DNA of 64,000 bases from Achromobacter sp. AONIH1. GTDB taxonomy: Bacteria; Pseudomonadota; Gammaproteobacteria; Burkholderiales; Burkholderiaceae_B. Within the stretch, counting starts at the first letter, position 1. Each line of letters starts with the position of its first letter. The notes beneath the pieces were generated by a model that was not told where the DNA came from, ran no database searches, and saw only the letters and a list, made by a program, of their open reading frames with translations. Position numbers and translations under genes: made by a program. Of the stretch, positions 37,997-47,073 are shown in pieces. The DNA is taken from assembly GCF_002902905.1 (NCBI RefSeq), contig NZ_CP026124.1, forward strand, positions 3,224,001-3,288,000. The letters are read 5' to 3'.

Positions 37997-38758
37997 ATGA
38001 GCGAACAAAACGTGCTGTCCGCCCGGGGGCTGGTCAAGCGCTTCGGCGGCTTTCGCGCCGTCGACGGCGTGTCGCTGGCCCTGCGGGAAGGCTCCATCCA
38101 TGCCTTGATCGGCCCGAACGGCGCCGGCAAGACCACCTGTTTCAACCTGCTGACCAAGTTCCTGTCGCCGGACGAGGGCGAGATCCGCTACCGGGGCCGC
38201 GACATCACGTCGCTGGCGCCCGAGCAGATCGCCCGGCTGGGCATCGTGCGCTCGTTCCAGATCTCGGCCGTGTTCCTGGGCCTGACCGTGCTGCAGAACA
38301 TGCGCGTGGCGCTGATGCGCCAGCATGGCGATGGCATGCGCTTCTGGCGCAGCCGCCGCAGCGTGGACCGCTTCAACGCGCGCGCGCTGGAACTGCTGGC
38401 CGCCGTCGGGTTGGATGACCAGGCCGACACCATCGCCGCGCTGCTGCCCTATGGCCGCAAGCGCGCGCTGGAGATCGCCATGACGCTGGCGCTGGACCCG
38501 GAGATCATGCTGCTGGACGAGCCCATGGCCGGACTGGGGCAGGAGGACGTGGCGCGCATCGCGGCGCTGATCCGGCGCGTGTCGGCCAAGCGCAGCATCC
38601 TCATGGTGGAACACAACCTGTCCGTGGTCGCGGACCTGTCCGACACCATCACCGTGCTGGCGCGCGGCGCCGTGCTGGCCCAGGGCGACTACGCCGCCGT
38701 GTCGCGCGACGAGCGCGTCATCACCGCCTACATGGGCGCGCAAGAGGAGGCGCACTGA
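37997..38758 (+). CDS. ABC transporter ATPase, LivG type
   Basis: The 253-aa ATPase has Walker A GPNGAGKTT, the signature region around LLPYGRKRALEIAM in place of the classical LSGGQ (as in LivG proteins), Walker B IMLLDEP and the H-loop VEHN. It pairs with the LivF-type ATPase directly downstream to power import through the fused permease. The livF start overlaps its stop by one base. Confidence 0.93.
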   Translation: MSEQNVLSARGLVKRFGGFRAVDGVSLALREGSIHALIGPNGAGKTTCFNLLTKFLSPDEGEIRYRGRDITSLAPEQIARLGIVRSFQISAVFLGLTVLQNMRVALMRQHGDGMRFWRSRRSVDRFNARALELLAAVGLDDQADTIAALLPYGRKRALEIAMTLALDPEIMLLDEPMAGLGQEDVARIAALIRRVSAKRSILMVEHNLSVVADLSDTITVLARGAVLAQGDYAAVSRDERVITAYMGAQEEAH

Positions 38759-39450
38759 TGCTGTCCATCAACAAGCTCAACGCCTGGTACGGCGAATCGC
38801 ATGTGCTGCACGGCGTGGACATCGAGGTCAGGCGCGGCGAGCTGGTCACCATCCTGGGCCGCAACGGCGCCGGCAAGACCACCACGCTGCGCGCCATCAT
38901 GGGCATTCTGGACAAGCGCAGCGGCTCGATCCGCCTGAACGACCAGGAAACCATCGCCATGGCGCCGCACCGCATCCCGCGCCTGGGCGTGGTGTATTGC
39001 CCGGAAGAGCGGGCCGTGTTCCGCAGCCTGAACGTGACCGAGAACCTGATGCTGCCGCCGAGGCTGGCCGACGGCGGCATGACGCTGGACGAGATCTACG
39101 CGCTGTTCCCGAACCTGCGCGAACGCAGCGCCAGCTCGGGCGGCAACCTGTCCGGCGGCGAGCAGCAGATGCTGGCCATCGCCCGCATCCTGCGCACCGG
39201 CGCCCAGCTGATCCTGCTGGACGAGCCGACCGAGGGCCTGGCCCCGGTCATCGTGCAGCAGATCGGGCAGGCCATCCGCACGCTCAAGCAGCGCGGCTTC
39301 ACCATCGTGCTGGTCGAGCAGAACTTCCGCTTCGCGACCAAGGTGGCCGACCGCCATTACGTGATGGAGCATGGCCGCGTGGTCGACCAGATGTCGGCCG
39401 ACGAGGCGCGCAATGATCCGGAGCGGATCACGCGCCGCCTGGGTGTCTGA
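38758..39450 (+). CDS. ABC transporter ATPase, LivF type
   Basis: The 230-aa ATPase has Walker A GRNGAGKTT, the signature LSGGEQQMLAIARIL, Walker B LILLDEP and H-loop VEQN. It is the second ATPase of the Liv-type importer, translationally coupled to the LivG-type gene (TGATG overlap). Confidence 0.94.
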   Translation: MLSINKLNAWYGESHVLHGVDIEVRRGELVTILGRNGAGKTTTLRAIMGILDKRSGSIRLNDQETIAMAPHRIPRLGVVYCPEERAVFRSLNVTENLMLPPRLADGGMTLDEIYALFPNLRERSASSGGNLSGGEQQMLAIARILRTGAQLILLDEPTEGLAPVIVQQIGQAIRTLKQRGFTIVLVEQNFRFATKVADRHYVMEHGRVVDQMSADEARNDPERITRRLGV

Positions 39451-39462
39451 GGGGAGATTTCC

Positions 39463-41340
39463 GTGTTCGAAATATTCGGCGTGCCGTCCACGGCACTCTT
39501 CGGCCAGCTGCTGCTCGGCCTCATCAATGGTTCCTTCTACGCCTTGCTGTCGATCGGCCTGGCGGTGATCTTCGGCTTGCTGAACATCATCAACTTCGCC
39601 CACGGCGCGCAGTACACCGCGGGCGCCTTCCTGGCCTGGATGCTGCTGAACTACGTGGGCGTGAACTACTGGGCGGCGCTGGTGCTGGTGCCGCTCATCA
39701 TGGCCGTCTTCGCCGTCGTGACGGAACGTCTGCTGATCTCGCGCACCTACCGCATGGATCATCTGTACGGGCTGCTGCTGACCTTCGGCATCGCGCTGCT
39801 GATCGAAGGCGGACTGCGGCAGGCCTATGGCGTGTCGGGTCTGCCGTACACCATCCCCAAGGCGCTGTCCGGCGGCGTCAACCTGGGCTTCATGTTCCTG
39901 CCCTGGTATCGCGGCTGGGCCGTGCTGGTGTCGCTGGCGCTGTGCCTGCTGGTCTGGGCGCTGATGGAGAAGACCCGCATCGGCGCCATGCTGCGCGCGG
40001 CCACCGAGAATCCGGTGGTGGTGCGCTCGTTCGGCATCAACGTGCCTTTGCTCATCACGCTGACCTATGCGCTGGGCGTGGCGCTGGCCTCGGTGGCCGG
40101 CGTGATCGCGGCGCCCATCTACCAGGTCAGTCCCATGATGGGTTCGAACCTGGTGGTGGTCGTGTTCGCGGTGGTGGTGATCGGCGGCATGGGCTCCATC
40201 ATGGGCGCCATCGTCAGCGGCTTCGGCCTGGGCGTGATCGAGGGGCTGACCAAGGTGTTCTACCCCGAGGCCGCCAACCTGGCGATCTTCATCATCATGG
40301 TGCTGGTGCTGCTGTGCAAGCCGGCGGGCCTGTTCGGCAAGCCCTTGCAGGTGCAGAACGTGCTGGCCGCCGAGGCCACGCGCGAACCGGTGCAGCTGGG
40401 CCGGCGCGCCATGCGCGTGGCCATGGCGGCGCTGGCGGTGCTGGCGCTGGCCGCGCCCTGGTTCGTGTACCCCACGTTCCTGATGAAGGTACTGTGCTTC
40501 GCGCTGTTCGCGGCGGCGTTCAATCTGCTGGTGGGCTATGTGGGGCTGCTGTCCTTCGGCCACGCGGCCTTCTTCGGCGCGGCGGCCTACGCCACCGGCA
40601 TCGTCATGAAGCTGCTGGGCGCCACGCCCGAGCTGGGACTGCTGGCCGGGGCGTTGACTGGCGGGCTGCTGGGGCTGGCCTTCGGCGCCATCGCCATCCG
40701 CCGCCAGGGCATCTACTTCGCCATGATCACGCTGGCCCTGTCGCAGCTGGTGTACTTCATCGCCGTGCAGGCCGGCTTCACCGGCGGCGAGGACGGCCTG
40801 CAAAGCGTGCCGCGCGGCAAGCTGTTCGGGATCTGGGACCTGGACGGCGTCATGCCCATGTACTACTTCACGCTGGCCGTGTTCGCGCTGGGCTACGCCT
40901 TCGTGCTGCGGGTGCTGAACTCGCCTTTCGGCGAGGTCATACGCTCGGTGCGCGACAACGAACAGCGCGCTCGCTCGCTGGGCTATTCCACGTCGCGCTA
41001 CAAGCTGCTGGCCTTCACCTTGTCCGCCTCGCTGGCCGGGCTGGCCGGCGGTCTGAAGGTGCTGGTGTTCGGCGTGGCCTCGCTGACCGACGTGCACTGG
41101 CACGCCAACGGCGAAGTGGTGCTGATGGCGCTGCTGGGCGGCATCGGCACCGTCTTCGGCCCGCTGGCCGGCGCCTTCACCTTCGTGTCCCTGCAGAACT
41201 ACCTGGCGCCGCTGGGGTCCTGGGTGCTGATCGTGCAGGGCGCCATCTTCGTGCTGTGCGTGCTGCTGCTGCGCGACGGCATCATGGGCCTGATCTCGCG
41301 TCTGTGGCTGGCCGCAACCCGATCCAGAAAGGAGTCCTGA
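39463..41340 (+). CDS. Fused LivH-LivM permease
   Basis: The 625-aa protein contains both permeases that are normally separate. Residues 1-300 are LivH-like (GLINGSFYALLSIGLAVIFG, NIINFAHG), and residues 310-625 are LivM-like (NLLVGYVGLLSFGHAAFFGA, SVRDNEQRARSLGYS). The join is around residues 295-310 (KPAGLFGKPLQVQN). The fusion fixes a 1:1 ratio of the two halves. It starts at a GTG and overlaps the next gene by one base. Such fusions are known in proteobacteria. Confidence 0.93.
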   Translation: MFEIFGVPSTALFGQLLLGLINGSFYALLSIGLAVIFGLLNIINFAHGAQYTAGAFLAWMLLNYVGVNYWAALVLVPLIMAVFAVVTERLLISRTYRMDHLYGLLLTFGIALLIEGGLRQAYGVSGLPYTIPKALSGGVNLGFMFLPWYRGWAVLVSLALCLLVWALMEKTRIGAMLRAATENPVVVRSFGINVPLLITLTYALGVALASVAGVIAAPIYQVSPMMGSNLVVVVFAVVVIGGMGSIMGAIVSGFGLGVIEGLTKVFYPEAANLAIFIIMVLVLLCKPAGLFGKPLQVQNVLAAEATREPVQLGRRAMRVAMAALAVLALAAPWFVYPTFLMKVLCFALFAAAFNLLVGYVGLLSFGHAAFFGAAAYATGIVMKLLGATPELGLLAGALTGGLLGLAFGAIAIRRQGIYFAMITLALSQLVYFIAVQAGFTGGEDGLQSVPRGKLFGIWDLDGVMPMYYFTLAVFALGYAFVLRVLNSPFGEVIRSVRDNEQRARSLGYSTSRYKLLAFTLSASLAGLAGGLKVLVFGVASLTDVHWHANGEVVLMALLGGIGTVFGPLAGAFTFVSLQNYLAPLGSWVLIVQGAIFVLCVLLLRDGIMGLISRLWLAATRSRKES

Positions 41341-41651
41341 TGTTTCTTCATGTCGTCATGCTGAGCCTGTCCGCCGACGCGGACGCGGGCTTCCACGAAC
41401 GGGTGCAGGGCTATTGCCGCCGCATCCTGGCCGAATGCGACGGCGTCGCGGCCTATGCCTTCCGCGCCAACGAGGCCTCGCGCGCCGACGGGCTGACGCA
41501 CGCGGTGGTCGCCGCGTTTGCCGACAGCGCGGCGCACGACCGCTACCAGGTCTCGTCCGCGCACCAGGAAATGAAGGCCTACATGGCCGGTTTCATCGCG
41601 CGGCTGGTGGTGTTCGATGGGGATATCCCTGGGTTCAAAACGCCCGCATGA
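41340..41651 (+). CDS. Dabb (stress-responsive A/B barrel) domain protein
   Basis: The 103-aa protein looks like a dimeric ferredoxin-like barrel (MFLHVVMLSLSADAD, THAVVAAFADSAAHDRYQVS, HQEMKAYM). Family members include small cyclases and proteins of unknown role. It is the last gene of the tight rightward operon (start overlaps the permease stop), so it probably acts on an intermediate of the imported compound. Confidence 0.8.
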   Translation: MFLHVVMLSLSADADAGFHERVQGYCRRILAECDGVAAYAFRANEASRADGLTHAVVAAFADSAAHDRYQVSSAHQEMKAYMAGFIARLVVFDGDIPGFKTPA

Positions 41652-41801
41652 GCGCTTCCGCCCTGGCCGGAAAGGGATAAACTTCCGGATGTTTCGCGCG
41701 CCGCCCCGCTGTAACCCCAGAGCGGAGCGGCGGCCATTTCCTCAGGTTCCGTCATCCGCGCGCCGATACCCGGCCGCGCGCTCGTCATAGGTTGAGTCAG
41801 C

Positions 41802-42497
41802 ATGGACTACGTATTGCCTCCTTCCCCGCAGACCTCGGTTCCCGTCGTCGGCAGCAGCGCGCGCTTTCCGGTGCGCCGTGTCTATTGCGTCGGCCGCAAC
41901 TACGCCGAGCACGCCAAGGAAATGGGCTTCACCGGCCGCGAAGACCCGTTCTTCTTCTGCAAGCCCGCTGACGCCGTGCTGAACGTGGCCGACGGCGAAA
42001 CCGGCAAGATGCCTTACCCGCCCAAGACGTCCAACCTGCACTACGAGATGGAGCTGGTCGTGGTGCTGGGCAAGGGCGGCCGCGATATTCCGGTCGAGCA
42101 GGCCAACGACTGCGTCTGGGGCTATGCGCTGGGCCTGGACATGACCCGCCGCGACCTGCAGGGCGAAATGAAGAAGCAGGGCCGCCCCTGGGAAGTGGGC
42201 AAGGCCTTCGACCAGTCCGCGCCGCTGGGCCCCATCCATCCGCGCAGCGCCGTGGGCACGCTGGACAAGGGCGCCATCTGGCTGGACGTGAACGGCCAGC
42301 GCAAGCAGTCCAGCGACATCTCGCAGATGATCTGGAACGTGCCGGAAAGCATCGCCTACCTGTCGGGCCTGTTCGAGCTGCAGCCGGGCGACATCATCTT
42401 CACCGGCACGCCCGAGGGCGTGGGCGCCGTCGTCAAGGGCGATGTCATCACCGGCGGCATCGAGGGGCTGGGCGAACTGCGCGTGCAGATCGTTTAA
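41802..42497 (+). CDS. Fumarylacetoacetate hydrolase family protein
   Basis: The 231-aa protein has [16 protein letters not shown], the metal-binding Glu residues in [12 protein letters not shown], and [13 protein letters not shown]. The size and sequence fit the fumarylpyruvate/acylpyruvate hydrolase branch, which cleaves a C-C bond in a diketo acid. It follows the catabolic block after a 150-base gap, so it may be part of the pathway or an independent gene. Confidence 0.9.
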   Translation: MDYVLPPSPQTSVPVVGSSARFPVRRVYCVGRNYAEHAKEMGFTGREDPFFFCKPADAVLNVADGETGKMPYPPKTSNLHYEMELVVVLGKGGRDIPVEQANDCVWGYALGLDMTRRDLQGEMKKQGRPWEVGKAFDQSAPLGPIHPRSAVGTLDKGAIWLDVNGQRKQSSDISQMIWNVPESIAYLSGLFELQPGDIIFTGTPEGVGAVVKGDVITGGIEGLGELRVQIV

Positions 42498-42538
42498 GCT
42501 GGGCGCCGTTTCCCTTTCACTTGATCAGGAGTTCCAGC

Positions 42539-42670
42539 ATGCGCGGGAAGATTGTGTTGACCGCCTTCGTGGTGTTCGGTTTCGTGCTCGCCGGGTGCAA
42601 CACCATGGCCGGCATGGGCAAGGACGTGTCGCGGGCCGGCAACGCCATCACCAACGCCGCCGAGAAGTAA
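42539..42670 (+). CDS. Entericidin A/B family lipoprotein, second copy
   Basis: A 43-aa lipoprotein: MRGKIVLTAFVVFGFVLAGC, then NTMAGMGKDVSRAGNAITNA and AEK. The lipobox is VLAGC. It is similar in length and layout to the gene at 3063. The start has CAGGAG upstream. A strong terminator follows. Role as entericidin toxin or antidote cannot be assigned. Confidence 0.88.
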   Translation: MRGKIVLTAFVVFGFVLAGCNTMAGMGKDVSRAGNAITNAAEK

Positions 42671-42716
42671 GCCGGCGGCCGCCGCGCCCGCTCTCCTGGA
42701 CGCGGCCTCAAAGAAA

Positions 42717-42748
42717 AAGCCCCTTGAGCGGATCAAGGGGCTTTTTTG
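42717..42748 (+). terminator. Intrinsic terminator after second entericidin gene
   Basis: AAAGCCCCTTGA-GCG-GATCAAGGGGCTTTTTT: near-perfect stem, T tract; the A-rich left side makes it usable for the opposing gene too. Confidence 0.9.
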
Positions 42749-42768
42749 TTGCCAGACGGAACGCCAGG

Positions 42769-44475
42769 TCAGAGCACGTCGCCCGCGTAGTCCGCCAGCC
42801 GCGAGCGCTCGCCGCGCTGCAGCGTGACGTGGCCCGCGTGCGGCCAGCCCTTGAAGCGGTCGACCACGAAGGTCAGGCCCGAGCTGCCCTCGGTGAGGTA
42901 GGGCGTGTCGATCTGGGCGATGTTGCCCAGACAGATCACCTTGGTGCCGGGACCGGCGCGCGTGACGAGCGTCTTCATCTGCTTGGGCGTCAGGTTCTGC
43001 GCCTCGTCGATGATGAGGTACTTGTTGAGGAAGGTGCGGCCGCGCATGAAGTTCAGCGACTTGACCTTGATGCGCGAGCGGATCAGGTCCATGGTGGCGG
43101 CCCGCCCCCAATCGCCGTTGCCTTCGCCTTCGCCCATGTTCAGCACGTCCAGGTTGTCTTCCAGGGCGCCCATCCAGGGCAGCATCTTTTCCTCTTCGGT
43201 GCCCGGCAGGAAGCCGATGTCCTCGCCCACCGGCACCGTGACGCGGGTCATGATGATCTCGGTGTAGCGCTTGGTCTCCAGCACCTGGGTGATGCCGGCC
43301 GCCAGCGCCAGCAGCGTCTTGCCCGTGCCTGCCTGGCCCAGCAGCGACACGAAGTCGCATTCCGGGTTCATCAGCAGGTTCATGGCGAAGTTCTGCTCGC
43401 GATTGCGCGCGGTGATGCCCCAGACATTGTTCTTGCCGTGGGTGTAGTCGCGCAGCGTGGCCAGCACCGCCGTCTTGCCGCTGACCTCGCGCACCTGCGC
43501 GTACAGCGGCATCTGGCCTTCGAAGTAGACGAACTGGTTGACCACGAACTGCGCGCACAGCGGGCCGTGGATGCGGTAGAACGTGGTGCCGCCCTGTTGC
43601 CAGGATTCGACGTTCTTGCCGTGCTTGTTCCAGAAGTCTTCGGGCAGCTGCATCACGCCCGAGTACATCAGGTCCGAGTCTTCCAGGACGTGGTCGTTGT
43701 AGTAGTCCTCGGCCGCCATGCCCAGCGCGCGGGCCTTCAGGCGCATGTTGATGTCTTTCGACACCAGCACGACCTCGCGCTGCGGGTACTTCTCCTGCAG
43801 CGCCCGCACCACGCCCAGGATCTGGTTGTCGGCCTTGCCCATGGGCAGGTCCGAGGGCAGGGTGCTGTGGATGGCCGTGGTCTGGAACATCAGGCGGCCG
43901 GTGGCGTCCTTGTTGCCCAGCGCCGACAGCTCCAGGCCGTCGTCCAGCTGCTTGGCGTCCTGCACCAGCGCGTCCAGCGAGCGGCTGACCTGGCGCGCGT
44001 TGCGCGCCACTTCGGACATGCCCTTCTTTTGGTGGTCCAGCTCTTCCAGCGTCATCATCGGCAGGAAGATGTCGTGCTCTTCAAAGCGGAACAGCGAGCT
44101 GGGATCGTGCAGCAGCACGTTGGTGTCCAGCACGAACAGCTTGCTGGGCGCGTTCTGCGCGCGCGCCTTGGCGCGCTTGGCCGGCGCCGGGGCGGCCTTG
44201 ACGGGGCGCTCGGCGCGGGCGGCCGGCGCCGCGGGGGCGGGCGGCGGCACCTGGCGGGCGGGCGCGGGAATCTGGGACTTGCCACGGGCGGCCGGGGCGG
44301 CCATGCCGTCCAGCTCGGGCTGGACCAGCAGGTCGTCGTCGTCCTCGGCAAGGGCGGCTTGCGTGTTGGACCGCGCAGCGGCGGTCTTGGTGCTGCGGCC
44401 CTGCGCCCGGGCGTTCTCGCCCGAGGGGAAGGTCAGGATAGCTGCGGGGCGGGTAGGCAACTTCGGAAGCGGCAT
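42769..44475 (-). CDS. PIN-PhoH family ATPase/ribonuclease
   Basis: The 568-aa protein has a disordered Ala/Pro/Lys-rich N-terminus of about 110 residues. A PIN nuclease domain follows (FVLDTNVLLHDP, VSKDINMRLKARALG), then a PhoH ATPase domain with Walker A GQAGTGKT and Walker B LIIDEAQN. It probably unwinds and cuts RNA, by analogy with PhoH2-type proteins. It may start at GTG 44484, but the ATG at 44475 has better GGAG spacing. It is last in an apparent operon with the PrxQ and Mth938-like genes. Confidence 0.9.
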   Translation of the reverse strand: MPLPKLPTRPAAILTFPSGENARAQGRSTKTAAARSNTQAALAEDDDDLLVQPELDGMAAPAARGKSQIPAPARQVPPPAPAAPAARAERPVKAAPAPAKRAKARAQNAPSKLFVLDTNVLLHDPSSLFRFEEHDIFLPMMTLEELDHQKKGMSEVARNARQVSRSLDALVQDAKQLDDGLELSALGNKDATGRLMFQTTAIHSTLPSDLPMGKADNQILGVVRALQEKYPQREVVLVSKDINMRLKARALGMAAEDYYNDHVLEDSDLMYSGVMQLPEDFWNKHGKNVESWQQGGTTFYRIHGPLCAQFVVNQFVYFEGQMPLYAQVREVSGKTAVLATLRDYTHGKNNVWGITARNREQNFAMNLLMNPECDFVSLLGQAGTGKTLLALAAGITQVLETKRYTEIIMTRVTVPVGEDIGFLPGTEEEKMLPWMGALEDNLDVLNMGEGEGNGDWGRAATMDLIRSRIKVKSLNFMRGRTFLNKYLIIDEAQNLTPKQMKTLVTRAGPGTKVICLGNIAQIDTPYLTEGSSGLTFVVDRFKGWPHAGHVTLQRGERSRLADYAGDVL

Positions 44476-44536
44476 ATGAGTCACTCTCCAGTGTGGGCCG
44501 GCTGGCTATGGCGCCTGACGGGTCTTGCTCGCACGG

Positions 44537-45001
44537 CTAACCGATGCTTTTGGCGGCTTGCAGGACTTCCTTGGCGTGGCCCGGGACCTTCACCCCGCGC
44601 CACTCCTGCACCAGCACGCCATAGGCGTCGATCAGAAAGGTGCTGCGCTCGATGCCGCGCACCTGCTTGCCGTACATGTTCTTCTGCTTGATGACGCCGT
44701 ACAGGTTGCAGACGGTTTCGTCGGCGTCGGAGATCAACGGGAAAGGAAGCTCGTACTTGGCCTTGAAATTCTCGTGCGACTTCAGCGAATCGCGCGAGAT
44801 GCCGACCACGACCGCGCTGGCCGACAGGAACTCGGCGTGCAGGTCGCGGAAATCCTGGCTTTCAGTGGTGCAGCCAGGGGTGTTGTCCTTGGGGTAGAAG
44901 TACAGGACCACAGCGCGGCCCTGGCACTGCTCCAGGCTGATCGGGCCGATGGTGCTCTCGGCCGTGAACAGCGGGGCGGGTTTGCCTATGCTCGGCGTCA
45001 T
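44537..45001 (-). CDS. bcp: Thioredoxin-dependent peroxiredoxin, Bcp/PrxQ family
   Basis: The 154-aa enzyme reduces hydrogen peroxide and organic peroxides. The peroxidatic Cys is C44 in the motif DNTPGCTTES. The resolving Cys five residues later found in E. coli Bcp is absent (Gln at 49), so it is a 1-Cys type or uses another Cys. The start codon overlaps the upstream gene's stop (ATGA), so the two are translationally coupled. Confidence 0.93.
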   Translation of the reverse strand: MTPSIGKPAPLFTAESTIGPISLEQCQGRAVVLYFYPKDNTPGCTTESQDFRDLHAEFLSASAVVVGISRDSLKSHENFKAKYELPFPLISDADETVCNLYGVIKQKNMYGKQVRGIERSTFLIDAYGVLVQEWRGVKVPGHAKEVLQAAKSIG

Positions 45002-45459
45002 TCGGGGGAATCTCCGTTCGGGGGGATGAGGGCGACGACCACGCGCCGGCCCTCCGCCATCAGGATGTTGTAGGTGCGCGAGGCCGCGTGGGTGTCCATC
45101 ACTTCCACGCCCACGCCGATGGCCAACAGGGGACGCAAGACCTCGGGACGCAGGAAACGCTGGCGCGCGCCCGTGCCCACCAGCAGCACCTCGGGCGCGT
45201 TGGCCGGGCGGCCGGGGGCGGCTTCGGGTTCGTCCAGGAAGGCCAGCGGGTCGCGCACGGGCTCGACCATTCCGGCGGCCTGGTGCAGCAGGGCTGAGGT
45301 GATGTCGGCCGGCGACTGCACGGGCCAGGTGGTGACTTCGCCTTCGGGTCCGAAAGCGACCGAGGAGGAAAAACGTACCTGGTTGACCTCGATGTAGCCA
45401 TCACCGTAAGCGGTGACGGTATTCAGGGCGGCCGTCGCAGGATCGGTATGCAGCTTCAA
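44998..45459 (-). CDS. Mth938-like domain protein (DUF498)
   Basis: The 153-aa protein has KLHTDPATAALNTVTAYGDG, EVLLVGTGARQRFL and YNILMAEGRRVVVALI, the Mth938/NDUFAF3-like fold whose bacterial function is unknown. The frame is open for 51 more codons, but the TTG at 45459 has GGAG six bases upstream and gives the family's N-terminus. It is the first gene of the leftward operon with bcp and the PIN-PhoH gene. Confidence 0.85.
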   Translation of the reverse strand: MKLHTDPATAALNTVTAYGDGYIEVNQVRFSSSVAFGPEGEVTTWPVQSPADITSALLHQAAGMVEPVRDPLAFLDEPEAAPGRPANAPEVLLVGTGARQRFLRPEVLRPLLAIGVGVEVMDTHAASRTYNILMAEGRRVVVALIPPNGDSPE

Positions 45460-45578
45460 TAAAAACTCCGGCTTGGTGTACCCGATGATAGCGCATCGGA
45501 ATGACTGCATGTTGCAGGGTATCCACGGTCGCCGGACCGGATCGGGAAGGGTCGGCTGGGGCCGGCGGTTTCCCTGGG

Positions 45579-45606
45579 AAAAACGGGGGAGCAGGCCCCG
45601 TTTTTG
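45579..45606. terminator. Perfect terminator-like hairpin in a divergent intergenic region
   Basis: AAAAACGGGG / CCCCGTTTTT, a perfect 10-bp stem with a 7-base loop and T5/A5 on both sides. It lies between two divergent genes (starts at 45459 and 45756), where no transcript is expected to end. The rest of the 296-base gap shows no gene. Confidence 0.7.
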
Positions 45607-45755
45607 CACCATTTGCCGCCTGGGCGCGCTTGCGCTAGATTACAGGGTTTTGCTGCGCTGCAATCGTGTCCGCGCGCGGCCTGCGGTCCCGTTTTCACCC
45701 GAGCGCATCCGCGCCCTGGATTTTTTCGCCCCCTCGCCCCCTAAGGATTCCCATC

Positions 45756-46943
45756 ATGAGGAAGTTCTCCCGCATCGAGCGCCTGCCCCCGTACGTTTTC
45801 AACATTACCGGCGAGCTCAAGATGGCGGCCCGGCGGCGCGGCGAAGACATCATCGACATGTCCATGGGCAATCCGGACGGCGCGACCCCTAAGCACATCG
45901 TCGACAAGCTGGTGGAAGCGTCCACCCGCCCGACCACGCACGGCTACTCGGTGTCCAAGGGCATCCCGCGCCTGCGCAAGGCCATCTGTGACTGGTACCA
46001 GCGCCGCTACGCGGTCGAGCTGGATCCGGATTCCGAGGCCATCGTCACCATCGGCTCCAAGGAAGGCCTGGCCCACCTGATGCTGGCCACGCTGGACCGC
46101 GGCGACACCGTGCTGGTGCCCAATCCCAGCTACCCCATCCACATCTACGGCGCGGTCATCGCCGGCGCCAACATCCGTTCGGTGCGCATGACGCCGGGCG
46201 TGGATTTCTTCGAGGAACTGGAGCGCGCCGTGCGCGAGTCCATTCCCAAGCCCAAGATGATGGTGCTGGGCTTTCCCAGCAACCCCACCGCGCAGTGCGT
46301 GGACCTGTCGTTCTTCGAGCGCGTGGTGGCGCTGGCCAAGGAACACGACATCCTGGTCGTGCATGACCTGGCCTACGCCGACATCACCTTCGACGGCTAC
46401 GTGGCGCCGTCCATCATGCAGGTGCCCGGCGCGCGCGATGTCGCCGTCGAGTTCTTCACGATGAGCAAGAGCTACAACATGGCGGGCTGGCGCATCGGCT
46501 ACATGGTCGGCAACCGCGAGCTGGTCGGCGCGCTGGCGCGCATCAAGAGCTATCACGACTACGGCACGTTCACGCCGATCCAGGTGGCGTCCATCGCCGC
46601 GCTGGACGGCCCGCAGGATTGCGTCAGCGAGATCGTGGCCCAATACCAAAGCCGCCGCGACGTGCTCGCGCGCGGTCTGCATGAAGCAGGTTGGAATGTG
46701 GAGATTCCCAAGGCGTCCATGTACATCTGGGCGCAGATCCCCGAACCCTACAGGGCGATGGGTTCTTTGGAATTCTCCAAGCGTGTCCTGTCGGATGCGA
46801 AGGTGGCCGTTTCCCCCGGGATCGGCTTCGGCGAGTACGGCGACGAATACGTGCGCTTCGCTCTTATCGAAAACGAGCAGCGCACCCGCCAGGCGGTGCG
46901 CGGCATCAAGGACATGTTCCGTAAAGACGGACTGCTGAAGTAG
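45756..46943 (+). CDS. alaC: Alanine-type aminotransferase (AlaC family)
   Basis: The 395-aa PLP enzyme of fold type I has [41 protein letters not shown], and the PLP-Lys in [16 protein letters not shown]. It matches AlaC-like pyruvate/alanine transaminases, common directly upstream of hom-thrC in betaproteobacteria. The ATG at 45756 is chosen because it begins the conserved [15 protein letters not shown]. Confidence 0.92.
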   Translation: MRKFSRIERLPPYVFNITGELKMAARRRGEDIIDMSMGNPDGATPKHIVDKLVEASTRPTTHGYSVSKGIPRLRKAICDWYQRRYAVELDPDSEAIVTIGSKEGLAHLMLATLDRGDTVLVPNPSYPIHIYGAVIAGANIRSVRMTPGVDFFEELERAVRESIPKPKMMVLGFPSNPTAQCVDLSFFERVVALAKEHDILVVHDLAYADITFDGYVAPSIMQVPGARDVAVEFFTMSKSYNMAGWRIGYMVGNRELVGALARIKSYHDYGTFTPIQVASIAALDGPQDCVSEIVAQYQSRRDVLARGLHEAGWNVEIPKASMYIWAQIPEPYRAMGSLEFSKRVLSDAKVAVSPGIGFGEYGDEYVRFALIENEQRTRQAVRGIKDMFRKDGLLK

Positions 46944-46945
46944 AG

Positions 46946-47040
46946 GCTCCCCCCGAAGCGCTGCGCGCTTCCCCCCAGGGGGCGCCGCAGCGGACCGGCA
47001 AAGCCGGCTCCGCGCGGCCCAGCGCAGCGACGCCGGTGAC
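46946..47040 (+). repeat. Dispersed intergenic repeat between alaC and hom
   Basis: Carries CCCCGAAGCGCTGCGCGCTT (palindrome at 46955-46971), GGGGGCGCCGCAG and the CGGACCGGCAAAGCCGGCTC hairpin (46991-47012). The same two hairpins in the same order occur at 48425-48515 and, reversed, at 37085-37192. The 3' part differs from the other copies. Confidence 0.8.
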
Positions 47041-47073
47041 GGTGGCCATGACGCAGCATATTGGAGAAATACA

